Source of the DNA: Mycolicibacterium helvum
GTDB lineage: Bacteria; Actinomycetota; Actinomycetes; Mycobacteriales; Mycobacteriaceae
Assembly: GCF_010731895.1 (NCBI RefSeq)
Contig: NZ_AP022596.1
Location: 4,278,001-4,342,000 of the forward strand
DNA: 64,000 nt
Reading direction: 5' to 3'
A program made the translations under genes and the position numbers. Shown here one piece after another: positions 10,092 through 17,738 of this stretch; the first letter of the stretch is position 1, and every line of letters starts with the position of its first letter. Under the pieces are notes generated by a model. The model searched no databases and was not told where the DNA came from. It worked only from the letters and a program-made list of their open reading frames with translations.

Positions 10092-10226
10092 TGCGTCGAA
10101 CATGACGTCTTCGGTTGAGATGAGTCCAAGCGACGCAAGGACAGGCGATCGTTCTTTGCTGGACCAACGAAGCTAGCTATACGTCGAATCGGTCGTTAAT
10201 GGCCTGTTCACGGCATCTGCCCGGTC

Positions 10227-10271
10227 CTGGCGCTGTGGGCGTCAGAGGTTCGAATTCCCTTAGCTCCACTT
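10227..10271 (+). repeat. Right attachment-like repeat (imperfect copy of tRNA-Ala 3' half)
   Basis: Matches 8452-8496 at 40 of 45 positions. No D arm or 5' acceptor strand precedes it, so it is not a second tRNA. It marks the right end of the insertion. Confidence 0.7.
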
Positions 10272-10550
10272 GAAAAACCCTAAGTCAGATGATTTCGGGA
10301 CACCGCACCCACCGTCAGTGCGGTGGCGACACCAAGAGCGCAATCCGATCGATGAGCTGCTATCCACATCGCCGCGACGGTATCCAGATTTTCTCAGGTT
10401 TCGCAGGCCGCGTGAGCTGATCTGACGTCCCAGCGCTTCGTAACCCCCTCCGACGCGGCCCGTCACCCCTACGTGCCCGCTACCGCAGGGTCGCGTAGGT
10501 TCTTGGAGAACCACATCCAAGAATCAACGCAGCATTCAACGAAAGCCATC
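10272..10550. other. Non-coding stretch between insertion and DUF3297 gene
   Basis: About 280 bases with no frame that looks like protein on either strand. Short open frames here are Arg/Gly/Ser-rich shadows. It presumably contains the promoter of the 85-residue gene that follows; no clear -10/-35 pair was picked out. Confidence 0.4.
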
Positions 10551-10808
10551 ATGCCCGAGGACCAGAACGCAGACGTTCCGCCCAATCACCTCTCCATTGA
10601 TCCGCGCAGCGCCTTCTATAGCGAAGAGGTGCTCAGCCGCGACGTGGGTATTCGCTTCAATGGTGTCGAGAAAACCAATGTTCACGAATACAACGTGGCC
10701 GAGGGTTGGGTGCGTGTCGAGGTCTCTACCGCGAAGGACCGCCGCGGAAATCCTATGGTCGTCAAGCTCAGCGGCACGGTCGAACCTTACTTCCGCCTAG
10801 CAAAATAG
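10551..10808 (+). CDS. DUF3297 family protein
   Basis: 85 residues. The segments HLSIDPRSAFYSEEVLSRDV, GIRFNGVEKTNVHEYNVAEG and GNPMVVKLSGTVEPYF are the full DUF3297 signature. The fold is a small soluble beta-rich domain of unknown role. The family is best known from Proteobacteria, so presence next to a tRNA insertion in an actinobacterium may reflect transfer, although I cannot test its spread in mycobacteria. ATG 10551 is chosen since homologous sequence begins a few residues later; an upstream frame extension has no family character. The ribosome site is weak (GAAAG). Confidence 0.8.
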   Translation: MPEDQNADVPPNHLSIDPRSAFYSEEVLSRDVGIRFNGVEKTNVHEYNVAEGWVRVEVSTAKDRRGNPMVVKLSGTVEPYFRLAK

Positions 10809-10850
10809 CGGACGCCTTCGAATCCCCAGCTCACTCTTCACGGCGCGCTG

Positions 10851-11249
10851 TCAGTCACGGTCGTGGTGACAGACGGCTTCGAGCATCAAACCGAATGGGT
10901 CGAGCCAGAAGGTCGCGAAGTAGGGCGGCGGGTATTGCGGAAAGAACTGCGGCTCATGCACTACGTCCCCGCCGAGTCGTTGCACGAGACGATGGACTTC
11001 GTTGACCGCTGATCGTGATTTGACCATGAAAGCCAGGTGCTGCAGTCCGGTGCTCTCGCGCGCATAGCGACCGGGATCGGTGGCCGGGTAGAAGAACAGG
11101 TACGTCCCGGGCTTGCCTGCTGCGGGACGAAAGGCGAACTGGTCACCGTCGTCGAGGAACGGTTCAAACCCGAGAAGGGGCATCAGCGTTGTGTAGTAGA
11201 TCCGGGCTGTCGCTAGATCGGTGACGTTGATCCCCAGGTGTCCAAGCAT
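10851..11249 (-). CDS. VOC (glyoxalase/dioxygenase superfamily) protein
   Basis: 132 residues with two beta-alpha-beta-beta-beta units. Candidate metal ligands are His4 (LGHLGINVTDL), the His of LQHLAFMV and the Glu of MLEAVCHH near the C-terminus. Substrate-facing residues do not identify the reaction; the family includes glyoxalase I, fosfomycin resistance enzymes and extradiol dioxygenases. The C-terminal DPFGLMLEAV pattern is typical of small uncharacterised VOC proteins in actinobacteria. It is transcribed away from the glycosidase gene, sharing the ~170 bp between them. Confidence 0.82.
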   Translation of the reverse strand: MLGHLGINVTDLATARIYYTTLMPLLGFEPFLDDGDQFAFRPAAGKPGTYLFFYPATDPGRYARESTGLQHLAFMVKSRSAVNEVHRLVQRLGGDVVHEPQFFPQYPPPYFATFWLDPFGLMLEAVCHHDRD

Positions 11250-11417
11250 GAGCTATCGTGCAATCCGCCGCGATGGTGGTGCAACTGGCTAATAGCGCGT
11301 AGTTGCCCGCTTGGTCGAGGCTGCGCCTTCAGCCACCCCCGGTGCGACCGGGAAGACGGCGGTGCCGATGTGCGGAAACCACCTATGCAGCAGGTCGGGT
11401 CCCGTATACACAAATCT

Positions 11418-13940
11418 ATGAACGCGTCCGCTCATATCGGTCGGGTAGGTGGGTTGGCCGTTGCGCTGGGCATTGGCGTGGCTTTGGCTTCGGCAAGCGC
11501 GGTGGCGTGGGCAGACGCCGATGACTCTGGCGCTGGTCACTCAACCGCCACATCGGCCCGCAGCCATGCGGGAAGCGCAGCGGGCTCGCAAGGGCCGAAG
11601 GCAACGGCCAACCGAAAGCCGAAGCTCTCGACCCCGGCGCAGAAGGTGACGGCGCGGCCCGCGACGGCATCGGCGAGCGCTGCTCCCGCCGATCCGGTGA
11701 ACGCCGCCGAGGCCGCGGTCTCGACCGTGCTCGCGGCATTGGAAACCTCGTATACACGCGGCAAGTCGGGGAGTGGTGCGGCGTCGACGCCAAGGGCCGC
11801 CGCCGTTGCGGTGACCACGGACACCACACCAGCGACCGCGAGCGCGACCGCTGCGCGGATATCGCTGCCGGCCAACCTGACCGGGCTGTTCCAGCAGGTC
11901 GTCTACACCCCGCTGCACGCCGTGGTGCAGGCCTGGATCGTCAGCGAGGTCGGTCGCCAGGTCGACGATTTCATCAACGCCGTGGCGGGTTCCTATGTGA
12001 TCGGCAACGGTGCGGCCGGGACTGAAGATCACCGCAATGGTGGCGCTGGTGGGTGGCTTCTCGGCGACGGCGGTGCCGGCTGGGGCAGCGACGTGGACGG
12101 TGTTGTCGGTGGCAATGGCGGAGCGGCCGGAGTGTTGGGCAACGGCGGAGCTGGTGGAGCCGGTGGCGCTGGTGCGGCCGGCGGTGCGGGCGGTGCGGGC
12201 GGTTCGTTGATGGGCATTGGCGGCACCGGCGGTGCGGGTGGCACCGGCGCGGCGGGTGCCGTCGGCGGGGCTGGTGGAGCCGGTGGCGACGGGGCAGGCC
12301 TGGTGTTCGGCATCGGTGGCCGCGGCGGTGCCGGTGGTGACGGCTCCGATGGTGGCCGAGGCGGTAACGGTGGCAACGGCGCCGCGTTCTTGGGCACTGG
12401 TGGCGACGGCGGCAATGCCGGCAAGAGCGGTGTTGGTGGTGTCGCCACCGGGCTACCGGCGCTCGGTGGCGCTGGTGGGACGGCGGGCTGGCTCGGCAAT
12501 CATGGTGCGGTCGGCGATTCCGGCGCCTCAGCGGTCGCGACCACACCCAGCGGTTCGTTGCCGCCACTGTCGACCAGTGGCACATGGGTGACCACGAGCG
12601 ACGGACAGGTTGTCATCCTGCACGGCGTCAACGAGGTGTACAAGCTGGCGCCCTACGAACCATCGGCCAGCGGCTTCAATGAAGCCGACGCACAGTTCTT
12701 GGCGGACAACGGTTTCAACGTTGTGCGGTTGGGTGTGATCTGGGCCGGCATCGAGCCCCAACCGGGGGTGATCGACACCGCCTATCTGGACTCGATCCAG
12801 CAGACCGTGCAGATGTTGGCCGACCACGGTATCTACACCATCATCGATATGCACCAGGACCTCTACAGCAGCACCTTCTACGGTGAAGGCGCGCCCGACT
12901 GGGCATCAGACGGTGGCGGCCGACCCAACAAGAACTCGGGCTTCCCGGGGAACTACTACGTCAACGCTGCGATGAACCACGCCTGGGACGCATTCTGGGG
13001 CAACGCCGATTCGCCGAATGGCATTGGCTTGCAGGACAATTACGCGTTGGTGTGGCAGCATGTCGCGAGCTACTTCAGTGGCAACTCGGCCGTTATCGGC
13101 TACGACATCATGAATGAGCCCTTCCCGGGCTCGAACTATCCGGTCGCAATGCTTGGCGGTTCGTTCTTCGCTGTGCAGCAGTTGACACCCATGTATCAAC
13201 AGGTGGCTGCCGCCATCCGTTCCGTCGACGCGACCACCGCGCTCTACCTGGAACCGCCGAACCCCGCGGTGACAGAGGTTCCCACTCTTCTGGGTCTTCC
13301 GGTGGCGCTGCTGGGGCAAATCACTGACCCGAGTGTTGTTCTAGCGTTCCACAATTACTGCGGGCCCATCGGCGGTGTCCTGTGCACCAAGATCGCCAAC
13401 ACGCTTGCCGCACAGGCGCAAAGCTACTCGAAGCGCCACAACGTCCCGGCGGTGATGAACGAGTTCGGCGCCACCAGCGACGCTTCGACACTGACCAAGG
13501 AGATGTCGTCGGGCGACCGGTACCTGATGGGCTGGACGGAGTGGGCATACACCGGTGTGGGTGACATCACCGGATCGCCGAACACGGAGGGCCTGGTGTA
13601 CGACCCTGCGCTCCCGCCGGTTGGCGACAACGTGAACACCGGCAATTTGGCGATACTGTCCGCGCCGTACCCGCAGATAGTGTCTGGCACCCCGAGCGCC
13701 TGGTCGGTCAAGAACGGCATTTTTAACTTCAGCTATTCGACGGCGAAGGTCGACGGCTCCGGCACCTTCGCTGAGGGATCGCTGAGCACGATCTCAGTGC
13801 CCGCGGTGCAGTACCCGAACGGCTATCAGGTGACGGTCAGCGGGGGACACGTCGTCTCGGCGCCCAACGCCGCTCAACTTGTCATCGCGTCAGACCAGGG
13901 CGCAAGCACCATCAGCGTCGTCGTGAGCCCGACCGTCTAG
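11418..13940 (+). CDS. Secreted PGRS-repeat protein with GH5 (endoglycoceramidase/cellulase-like) domain
   Basis: 840 residues. Residues 1-33 are a Sec signal peptide ending near AVAWADA. An Ala/Ser/Thr/Pro-rich linker follows to ~residue 150, a short helical part to ~204, then a Gly-Gly-Ala/Asn-Gly repeat region (about 205-360) like mycobacterial PGRS tracts but without the N-terminal PE domain. Residues ~372-840 form a glycoside hydrolase family 5 barrel: HGVNEVYK, NVVRLGVIWAGIEP, DMHQDLYS, acid/base Glu567 in MNEP and nucleophile Glu682 in MNEFG. Closest in style to endoglycoceramidases and cellulases; the natural substrate is unknown. ATG 11418 is chosen because the signal peptide starts there. 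Confidence 0.88.
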   Translation: MNASAHIGRVGGLAVALGIGVALASASAVAWADADDSGAGHSTATSARSHAGSAAGSQGPKATANRKPKLSTPAQKVTARPATASASAAPADPVNAAEAAVSTVLAALETSYTRGKSGSGAASTPRAAAVAVTTDTTPATASATAARISLPANLTGLFQQVVYTPLHAVVQAWIVSEVGRQVDDFINAVAGSYVIGNGAAGTEDHRNGGAGGWLLGDGGAGWGSDVDGVVGGNGGAAGVLGNGGAGGAGGAGAAGGAGGAGGSLMGIGGTGGAGGTGAAGAVGGAGGAGGDGAGLVFGIGGRGGAGGDGSDGGRGGNGGNGAAFLGTGGDGGNAGKSGVGGVATGLPALGGAGGTAGWLGNHGAVGDSGASAVATTPSGSLPPLSTSGTWVTTSDGQVVILHGVNEVYKLAPYEPSASGFNEADAQFLADNGFNVVRLGVIWAGIEPQPGVIDTAYLDSIQQTVQMLADHGIYTIIDMHQDLYSSTFYGEGAPDWASDGGGRPNKNSGFPGNYYVNAAMNHAWDAFWGNADSPNGIGLQDNYALVWQHVASYFSGNSAVIGYDIMNEPFPGSNYPVAMLGGSFFAVQQLTPMYQQVAAAIRSVDATTALYLEPPNPAVTEVPTLLGLPVALLGQITDPSVVLAFHNYCGPIGGVLCTKIANTLAAQAQSYSKRHNVPAVMNEFGATSDASTLTKEMSSGDRYLMGWTEWAYTGVGDITGSPNTEGLVYDPALPPVGDNVNTGNLAILSAPYPQIVSGTPSAWSVKNGIFNFSYSTAKVDGSGTFAEGSLSTISVPAVQYPNGYQVTVSGGHVVSAPNAAQLVIASDQGASTISVVVSPTV
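12031..12500 (+). repeat. PGRS-type glycine-rich coding repeats
   Basis: Degenerate in-frame repeats of GGN GGN GCN/AAY GGN codons encode GGAGGxGG-like runs within the glycosidase. On the opposite strand they create long spurious Pro-rich frames. Confidence 0.8.
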
Positions 13941-14029
13941 CTAGCGTTGCCAGCTGGTTCCAGCAGCAATTCGGCCACCCGAGGCATATCGAAAGCTGTT
14001 TCGGTGAAGCCGGTTTCGTAGTCGTCCGA

Positions 14030-14665
14030 CTACGGGCGGTCCGCCTTTGCTATCGCTTCATTGACGACGGCAAGCGCCTCAACCGGGGGCAGGCCCAACG
14101 CTGTGAGCACGTACTGTGCGAACGCTCTTTCGGCGTGCGGGCCGTGTTGTCCGTCGAGGATCTCCCGGATCAAGGCGAACGTCCCGCCGATCACCGACGT
14201 CAGCAGGACACCGATGTCGGGCACCACGAATCGGCGGCTGGCGATTCCGCGCTCTACGGCGATCCGGGCGTGTGGATGTACGGCTGCGCCGAACAGGGCT
14301 TCGGAGTGGCCGATGTTGACAATGAGTCGCGCGAAATCCGGCTCGTCGTAGGCGAGTTTGATGACCTGCAGGGTGGCGCTGGCCACCACGATCGCGGGAT
14401 CGGTGTCCTCGTCGATATTGCTGATGGTGGTCGACGTCAAGTCGGACAGGCTTTCGGTGATGACGGCTTCGAGAAACGTCTCCTTGGAGGAGAAGTAGTT
14501 GTAGAACGAGCCCAACGCGATGTCGGCTTGCTCGGTGACTTCTTGGATGCGCAGGCCGGGCACACCCTTCGTCGCGATCAGGGTGCGACCCGCGTCGAGC
14601 AGCAATCGACGAGTGCGCTGCTGCTGACGTGTGGTTCGCGTCGTCGGTTTCTCGTTGGTGGACAC
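14030..14665 (-). CDS. TetR-family transcriptional repressor (copy 1)
   Basis: 211 residues. The helix-turn-helix lies at ~20-65 with GLRIQEVTEQADIALGSFYN YF-type recognition helix, very typical of TetR proteins. GTG 14665 is preferred because it starts in register with the paralogue at 15839-16486; further upstream codons give no family similarity. The C-terminal ligand domain is about half identical by eye to that paralogue (HSEALFG, DIGVLLTSVIGG, FALIREILDG), so both probably sense related ligands. It is divergent from the membrane protein gene at 14919 and inverted repeats at 14771-14811 are its likely operator. Confidence 0.88.
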   Translation of the reverse strand: MSTNEKPTTRTTRQQQRTRRLLLDAGRTLIATKGVPGLRIQEVTEQADIALGSFYNYFSSKETFLEAVITESLSDLTSTTISNIDEDTDPAIVVASATLQVIKLAYDEPDFARLIVNIGHSEALFGAAVHPHARIAVERGIASRRFVVPDIGVLLTSVIGGTFALIREILDGQHGPHAERAFAQYVLTALGLPPVEALAVVNEAIAKADRP

Positions 14666-14770
14666 GTCACAGATTGTCCAATACGGGCGCCGGCTAGCGC
14701 CGATGCCCCGCGAAGTAATGGTGTTCGCGTTCCACGCACCCTTGCCGGTGACCGATGCGCCACCACCCAC

Positions 14771-14811
14771 CTGAGTGATTGACTATTCACTATTGAAAAG
14801 TGATTCAGTCA
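14771..14811. promoter_or_regulatory. Overlapping inverted repeats, probable TetR operator
   Basis: Between the divergent TetR and membrane protein genes are alternating half-sites AGTGA/TCACT at 14775-14779, 14787-14791 and 14799-14803, framed by TGACT at 14780-14784 and AGTCA at 14807-14811. This arrangement could take two repressor dimers. Function is inferred from position. Confidence 0.5.
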
Positions 14812-14918
14812 CGGTTACGCTCCGACCGACGGCCTCGCCGGGCTTCAACCGGAGGGTGTCCACGGGGCTTCTGGCCCGGCGGTCAGTGATATTCAGCGAC
14901 ATGCTGTGAAGGAGCGAT

Positions 14919-15782
14919 GTGTCAGGACAGGAAATCTTGCTGGCGGCGCCGGCGATCCCCGCGCACCCCACGACGCCGATGCCGTTCGTGCCGGAGGTGG
15001 TCTTCACCATCTTCCTCGGCATACCTGTGCTGGTGATGGTTTTCTTCGCCGTCAAACACCTGGTGACCGGGCGCGGACCGCTGCTGACCTATTGCCTCAT
15101 CGGCGGCGGCATCGCGTGCCTGTTCGAACCGATCGTTGACACGTTGGGCTTGTGCTACATCCGCCAGGGCGCGGTGACGACGACTTTCTCGTCGATGGGC
15201 CGCGACTTCCCGCTGTTCATCAACTTCGTCTACATCTGGTACGTCGGCGGCCTTGCCTTCCTTGCCTATCGCATCTTCAGCACTGGGATAACCCGAAAAG
15301 CGGTGTTCCAGCTGTATCTCATCGACGTCTTCATCAACATCTGGCTCGAAAGCCCGGGGGTGTTGATGGGTGCCTACGAGTACTACGGCCCTCAGCCGCT
15401 GAACTTCTGGGGATTGCCGTTGTGGTGGGTGTGCGTCAACCCGCTGATGCCGCTTACTGCCGGTGCATTGATCTACCGCATGCGCCCGCATCTGCCCGGA
15501 TGGCGGCTGGCGCTTGTCATCGCATTCATCCCGATGGCTGACGGGATCGGCAATGGCGCAGCGGCGTGGCCGGTCTGGACAGCGCTGAATCGCGATTCGT
15601 CATTGCTGGTCAGTCACCTGGCCTGGCTGGTGACGCTCGGCCTGGCGCTGACATTCGTCTGGGTGCTGTCCTTCGTGGTCGCGAGGCCCGACGACGAGGT
15701 GTTGATCAAGTCGAAAATCGGGGTACTCAAGGCTGCGCTATTCGGAACCGGCGACTCTGCCAAGGTGCCGGCACCGGTCTGA
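14919..15782 (+). CDS. Multi-pass membrane protein, unknown function
   Basis: 287 residues with about seven hydrophobic helices and conserved-looking loops (CLFEPIVDTLGLCYIR, GVLMGAYEYYGPQPLNFWG, LPLWWVCVNPLMPL). GTG 14919 follows a strong ribosome site GAAGGAG. Aromatic- and Pro-rich membrane loops and the neighbourhood (TetR pair, AveC-like protein, phytoene-dehydrogenase-like enzyme, mce genes) fit a membrane enzyme or carrier acting on a lipid or isoprenoid. It shares general topology with the AveC-like protein at 18832-19824, but I cannot confirm common descent. No named family is recognised. Confidence 0.75.
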   Translation: MSGQEILLAAPAIPAHPTTPMPFVPEVVFTIFLGIPVLVMVFFAVKHLVTGRGPLLTYCLIGGGIACLFEPIVDTLGLCYIRQGAVTTTFSSMGRDFPLFINFVYIWYVGGLAFLAYRIFSTGITRKAVFQLYLIDVFINIWLESPGVLMGAYEYYGPQPLNFWGLPLWWVCVNPLMPLTAGALIYRMRPHLPGWRLALVIAFIPMADGIGNGAAAWPVWTALNRDSSLLVSHLAWLVTLGLALTFVWVLSFVVARPDDEVLIKSKIGVLKAALFGTGDSAKVPAPV

Positions 15783-15838
15783 GCGCGCGCGCCGGCCGGG
15801 CGGACAGCGTTCGCTCGGCCGGCCCATTTCCTCTGCGG

Positions 15839-16486
15839 TTAATCTCGTTCCGAAGAAACGACTTTGGCGACGACGGTAGCGGCAGCGGCTGGGGGAAGCC
15901 CCAGGGACGCGAGCGTGTGGCGGGCGAATGCCTCTTCTGCGCCGGGGCCGTGGCGCCCGTCGAGGACTTCGCGGATGAGGGCGAACGCCCCGCCGATCAC
16001 CGACGTCAGCAGCACTCCGATGTCAATGACGATAAATCGCCCGCCGGCGATGCCGCGCGCCACGGCCTCCTCGGCGAAAGGATGCAGAGCGCGCCCGAAC
16101 AGAGCCTCTGAATGGCTGATGTTGGCGATGAGCCGGGCGAACTCCGGTTCGGTATAGGCGATCTGGATCACCCGTAGGCTGGCCAGTGCCACGATTTCCG
16201 CCGGATCGGTTATGTCCTCGGGTGCGCCCACCGTCGTGGCGGCCAGCTCCGAGAGGCTCTCGGTGATGATCGCCTCGAGGAACTCCTCTTTGGACTCGAA
16301 GTAGTTGTAGAACGAGCCCAGCGCAACATCAGCGGTGTCGGTGACCTCTTGGATGCGCAGGCCCGCAACACCTTTCGCCGCAACTACTGATCGACCAGCG
16401 TCCAGTAGTCGCCGGCGGACCCGTTGACGTTGACGTTCGGTCCGCGAAGCCGGCTTGTCGTTGAGCGGCGCGCCGGAATTCTCCAA
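15839..16486 (-). CDS. TetR-family transcriptional repressor (copy 2)
   Basis: 215 residues and a paralogue of the repressor at 14030-14665: both share GLRIQEVT-x-xADxALGSFYNYF, HSEALFG and DIGVLLTSVIGG. The start is TTG 16486; no ATG or GTG is available upstream of the helix-turn-helix, and GGAG eight bases before it serves as ribosome site. An inverted repeat (16487-16504) overlaps this site, which suggests autorepression. It is divergent from the CrtC/AttH-like gene at 16581 and so probably controls the long plus-strand lipid locus. Ligand unknown. Confidence 0.88.
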   Translation of the reverse strand: MENSGAPLNDKPASRTERQRQRVRRRLLDAGRSVVAAKGVAGLRIQEVTDTADVALGSFYNYFESKEEFLEAIITESLSELAATTVGAPEDITDPAEIVALASLRVIQIAYTEPEFARLIANISHSEALFGRALHPFAEEAVARGIAGGRFIVIDIGVLLTSVIGGAFALIREVLDGRHGPGAEEAFARHTLASLGLPPAAAATVVAKVVSSERD

Positions 16487-16521
16487 TATGAATCTCCATT
16501 CATACTTGATAGATCATTCAT
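16487..16521. promoter_or_regulatory. Inverted repeat at TetR copy 2 start, probable operator
   Basis: TATGAAT-CTCC-ATTCATA (16487-16504) is a perfect 7-bp inverted repeat; a further half-site ATTCAT lies at 16516-16521. On the minus strand the 4-base spacer is GGAG, the ribosome site of the TetR gene. Confidence 0.6.
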
Positions 16522-16580
16522 GGGAGGTTATGTTAGCCGCAGCCAGCGGTGAGCTGGATCACGATTGAAAGAAGCGGCTT

Positions 16581-17738
16581 GTGACGTCCAACGCAGTGCC
16601 CACCGACCTGCACACTCACCCGGGAGAGACCGACCTGCTGATCCCGTTGCCCGAAGCCGGGGAGAGTTGGGATCCGCACCTCATCCACACGCACTATTTC
16701 GGGTTCTCGGTCCCCGAAGCGGCGATCGGTGCTTTCCTGTATGTCCGGTACCAACCCGCATTCCCGCTGTCGCAGGGCGGCGTGTGCGTCTTCCAGGGCA
16801 ACGACAACGTCGAATACACCGACATGGCCTACCTCGACTACGAGATCACCATGCCGTGGCCGAAGATCGACAACAACACCATCACCACCGATAACGGGCT
16901 CACGATCGAATTCACCGATCCCGGCCGCTCGGCCCGTCTGCGCTATGCGGCGGGTGACGGTCGCATCACACTGGACCTCATCGCCGAGGCGGTCACCCCG
17001 CTCCTGGCGCGGGGGCACATCATGCCAGGCGAAGAAGAACACCATCATCTGGCTGATCTGGCTGATCTGGCTGATCTGGCTGATCTGGCTGATCTGGCTG
17101 ATCTGGCCCGAAGGCCCGGTGGCAGTGAGCAATTCATGCACGTTACCGGTCAGCTTGTGCTGGACGGCAGGTCATATGACGTCGACTGCTTCGCTCCGCG
17201 GGATCGGTCCTGGGGCCAGGTCCGCGTGGAGCGCAGGGGCGCGGTGCCGATGCCGCCGATCGGATGGTCGCCGATGTACTTCGGCCCCGACCTGATCTTC
17301 AACCAGATCAGTTTCGAACCCCTCGACACCAAGCCGCGGTGGGCTGGTCTCTACGACGTGGGAGATCGGCCTTCGCACCACTACGCATGGGTGCAGCGCG
17401 GGGATGAAACCCGCGCGATCACCTCGGTGCGTCGCGACGTGCTCGAGTATCACCCCCGGCTCCACATGGCCACGCGTCAGGAGCTCACCGCCGAGGACGA
17501 TCGCGGCGAGGTCTATCGCTTCCGTGGCGAAGCCATAGCCAGCGCCTCGATCCCGGCATGGCCCAACGCCTCGTTCCGCGACAGCGTCTACCGCTGGGAG
17601 GACGAGCAGGGGCGGATCAGTCACGCCACCTATCAGGAGATCTGGTTCGACACCTATCAGCGGGCGATGGCCGGCGGCCGGTCCTCGCTCAAGCTGACCA
17701 ACCCGACGACGAAAGAAGCTCAAGAACAATGGCGCTGA
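16581..17738 (+). CDS. CrtC/AttH-like (hydroxyneurosporene-synthase-related) protein with (LAD)6 insert
   Basis: 385 residues, soluble, no signal peptide. The segments LDGRSYDVDCFAPRDRSWGQ, MYFGPDLIFNQISFEP and the C-terminal YRWEDEQGRISHATYQEIW resemble the lipocalin-like family once labelled hydroxyneurosporene synthase (carotenoid 1,2-hydratase, CrtC) and now in part a DUF. The related gene at 32346-33311 shares GRSxDVDxxxxRDxSWG. Residues 157-174 are six perfect Leu-Ala-Asp repeats encoded by a 9-bp minisatellite just before the conserved core. GTG 16581 has GAAAGAAG upstream. The 3' end overlaps the kinase-like gene by ten bases. A hydration-type reaction on a lipid is possible, not shown. 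Confidence 0.72.
   Translation: MTSNAVPTDLHTHPGETDLLIPLPEAGESWDPHLIHTHYFGFSVPEAAIGAFLYVRYQPAFPLSQGGVCVFQGNDNVEYTDMAYLDYEITMPWPKIDNNTITTDNGLTIEFTDPGRSARLRYAAGDGRITLDLIAEAVTPLLARGHIMPGEEEHHHLADLADLADLADLADLADLARRPGGSEQFMHVTGQLVLDGRSYDVDCFAPRDRSWGQVRVERRGAVPMPPIGWSPMYFGPDLIFNQISFEPLDTKPRWAGLYDVGDRPSHHYAWVQRGDETRAITSVRRDVLEYHPRLHMATRQELTAEDDRGEVYRFRGEAIASASIPAWPNASFRDSVYRWEDEQGRISHATYQEIWFDTYQRAMAGGRSSLKLTNPTTKEAQEQWR
17049..17107 (+). repeat. 9-bp in-frame minisatellite (CTGGCTGAT)6
   Basis: Six perfect tandem copies at 17049-17102 plus a partial CTGGC. The unit is a multiple of three, so copy-number change keeps the frame and only alters the number of LAD triplets. Confidence 0.95.

Larger units (their letters stand above)
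8494..10271. mobile_element. Small tRNA-Ala-bounded insertion, integrase-less remnant
   Basis: About 1.8 kb is bounded by the tRNA-Ala 3' half and its imperfect copy. The only gene inside is the AAA/DUF4143 ATPase at 8820-10091. No integrase, excisionase or transposase is visible in any frame, so this is either the decayed end of a once larger integrated element or a short passenger segment mobilised in trans. The stretch 8534-8752 holds no convincing gene on either strand. The right-hand tRNA copy has five differences, including one that breaks a T-stem pair, so the insertion looks old. Confidence 0.55.

Noticed and set aside
10200..10275. Second tRNA-Ala gene
   Set aside because: Only the segment from the anticodon loop to the 3' end is present; acceptor 5' strand and D arm are missing and the T stem is damaged.
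12029..12585. Long Pro- and Arg/His-rich minus-strand frames opposite the glycosidase
   Set aside because: They arise from the complement of the glycine-rich repeats and have no start context or family features.
16533..17141. Minus-strand frame with six Ile-Ser-Gln repeats
   Set aside because: It is the antisense shadow of the LAD minisatellite gene, whose plus-strand frame has homologous core motifs and proper coupling to its neighbour.
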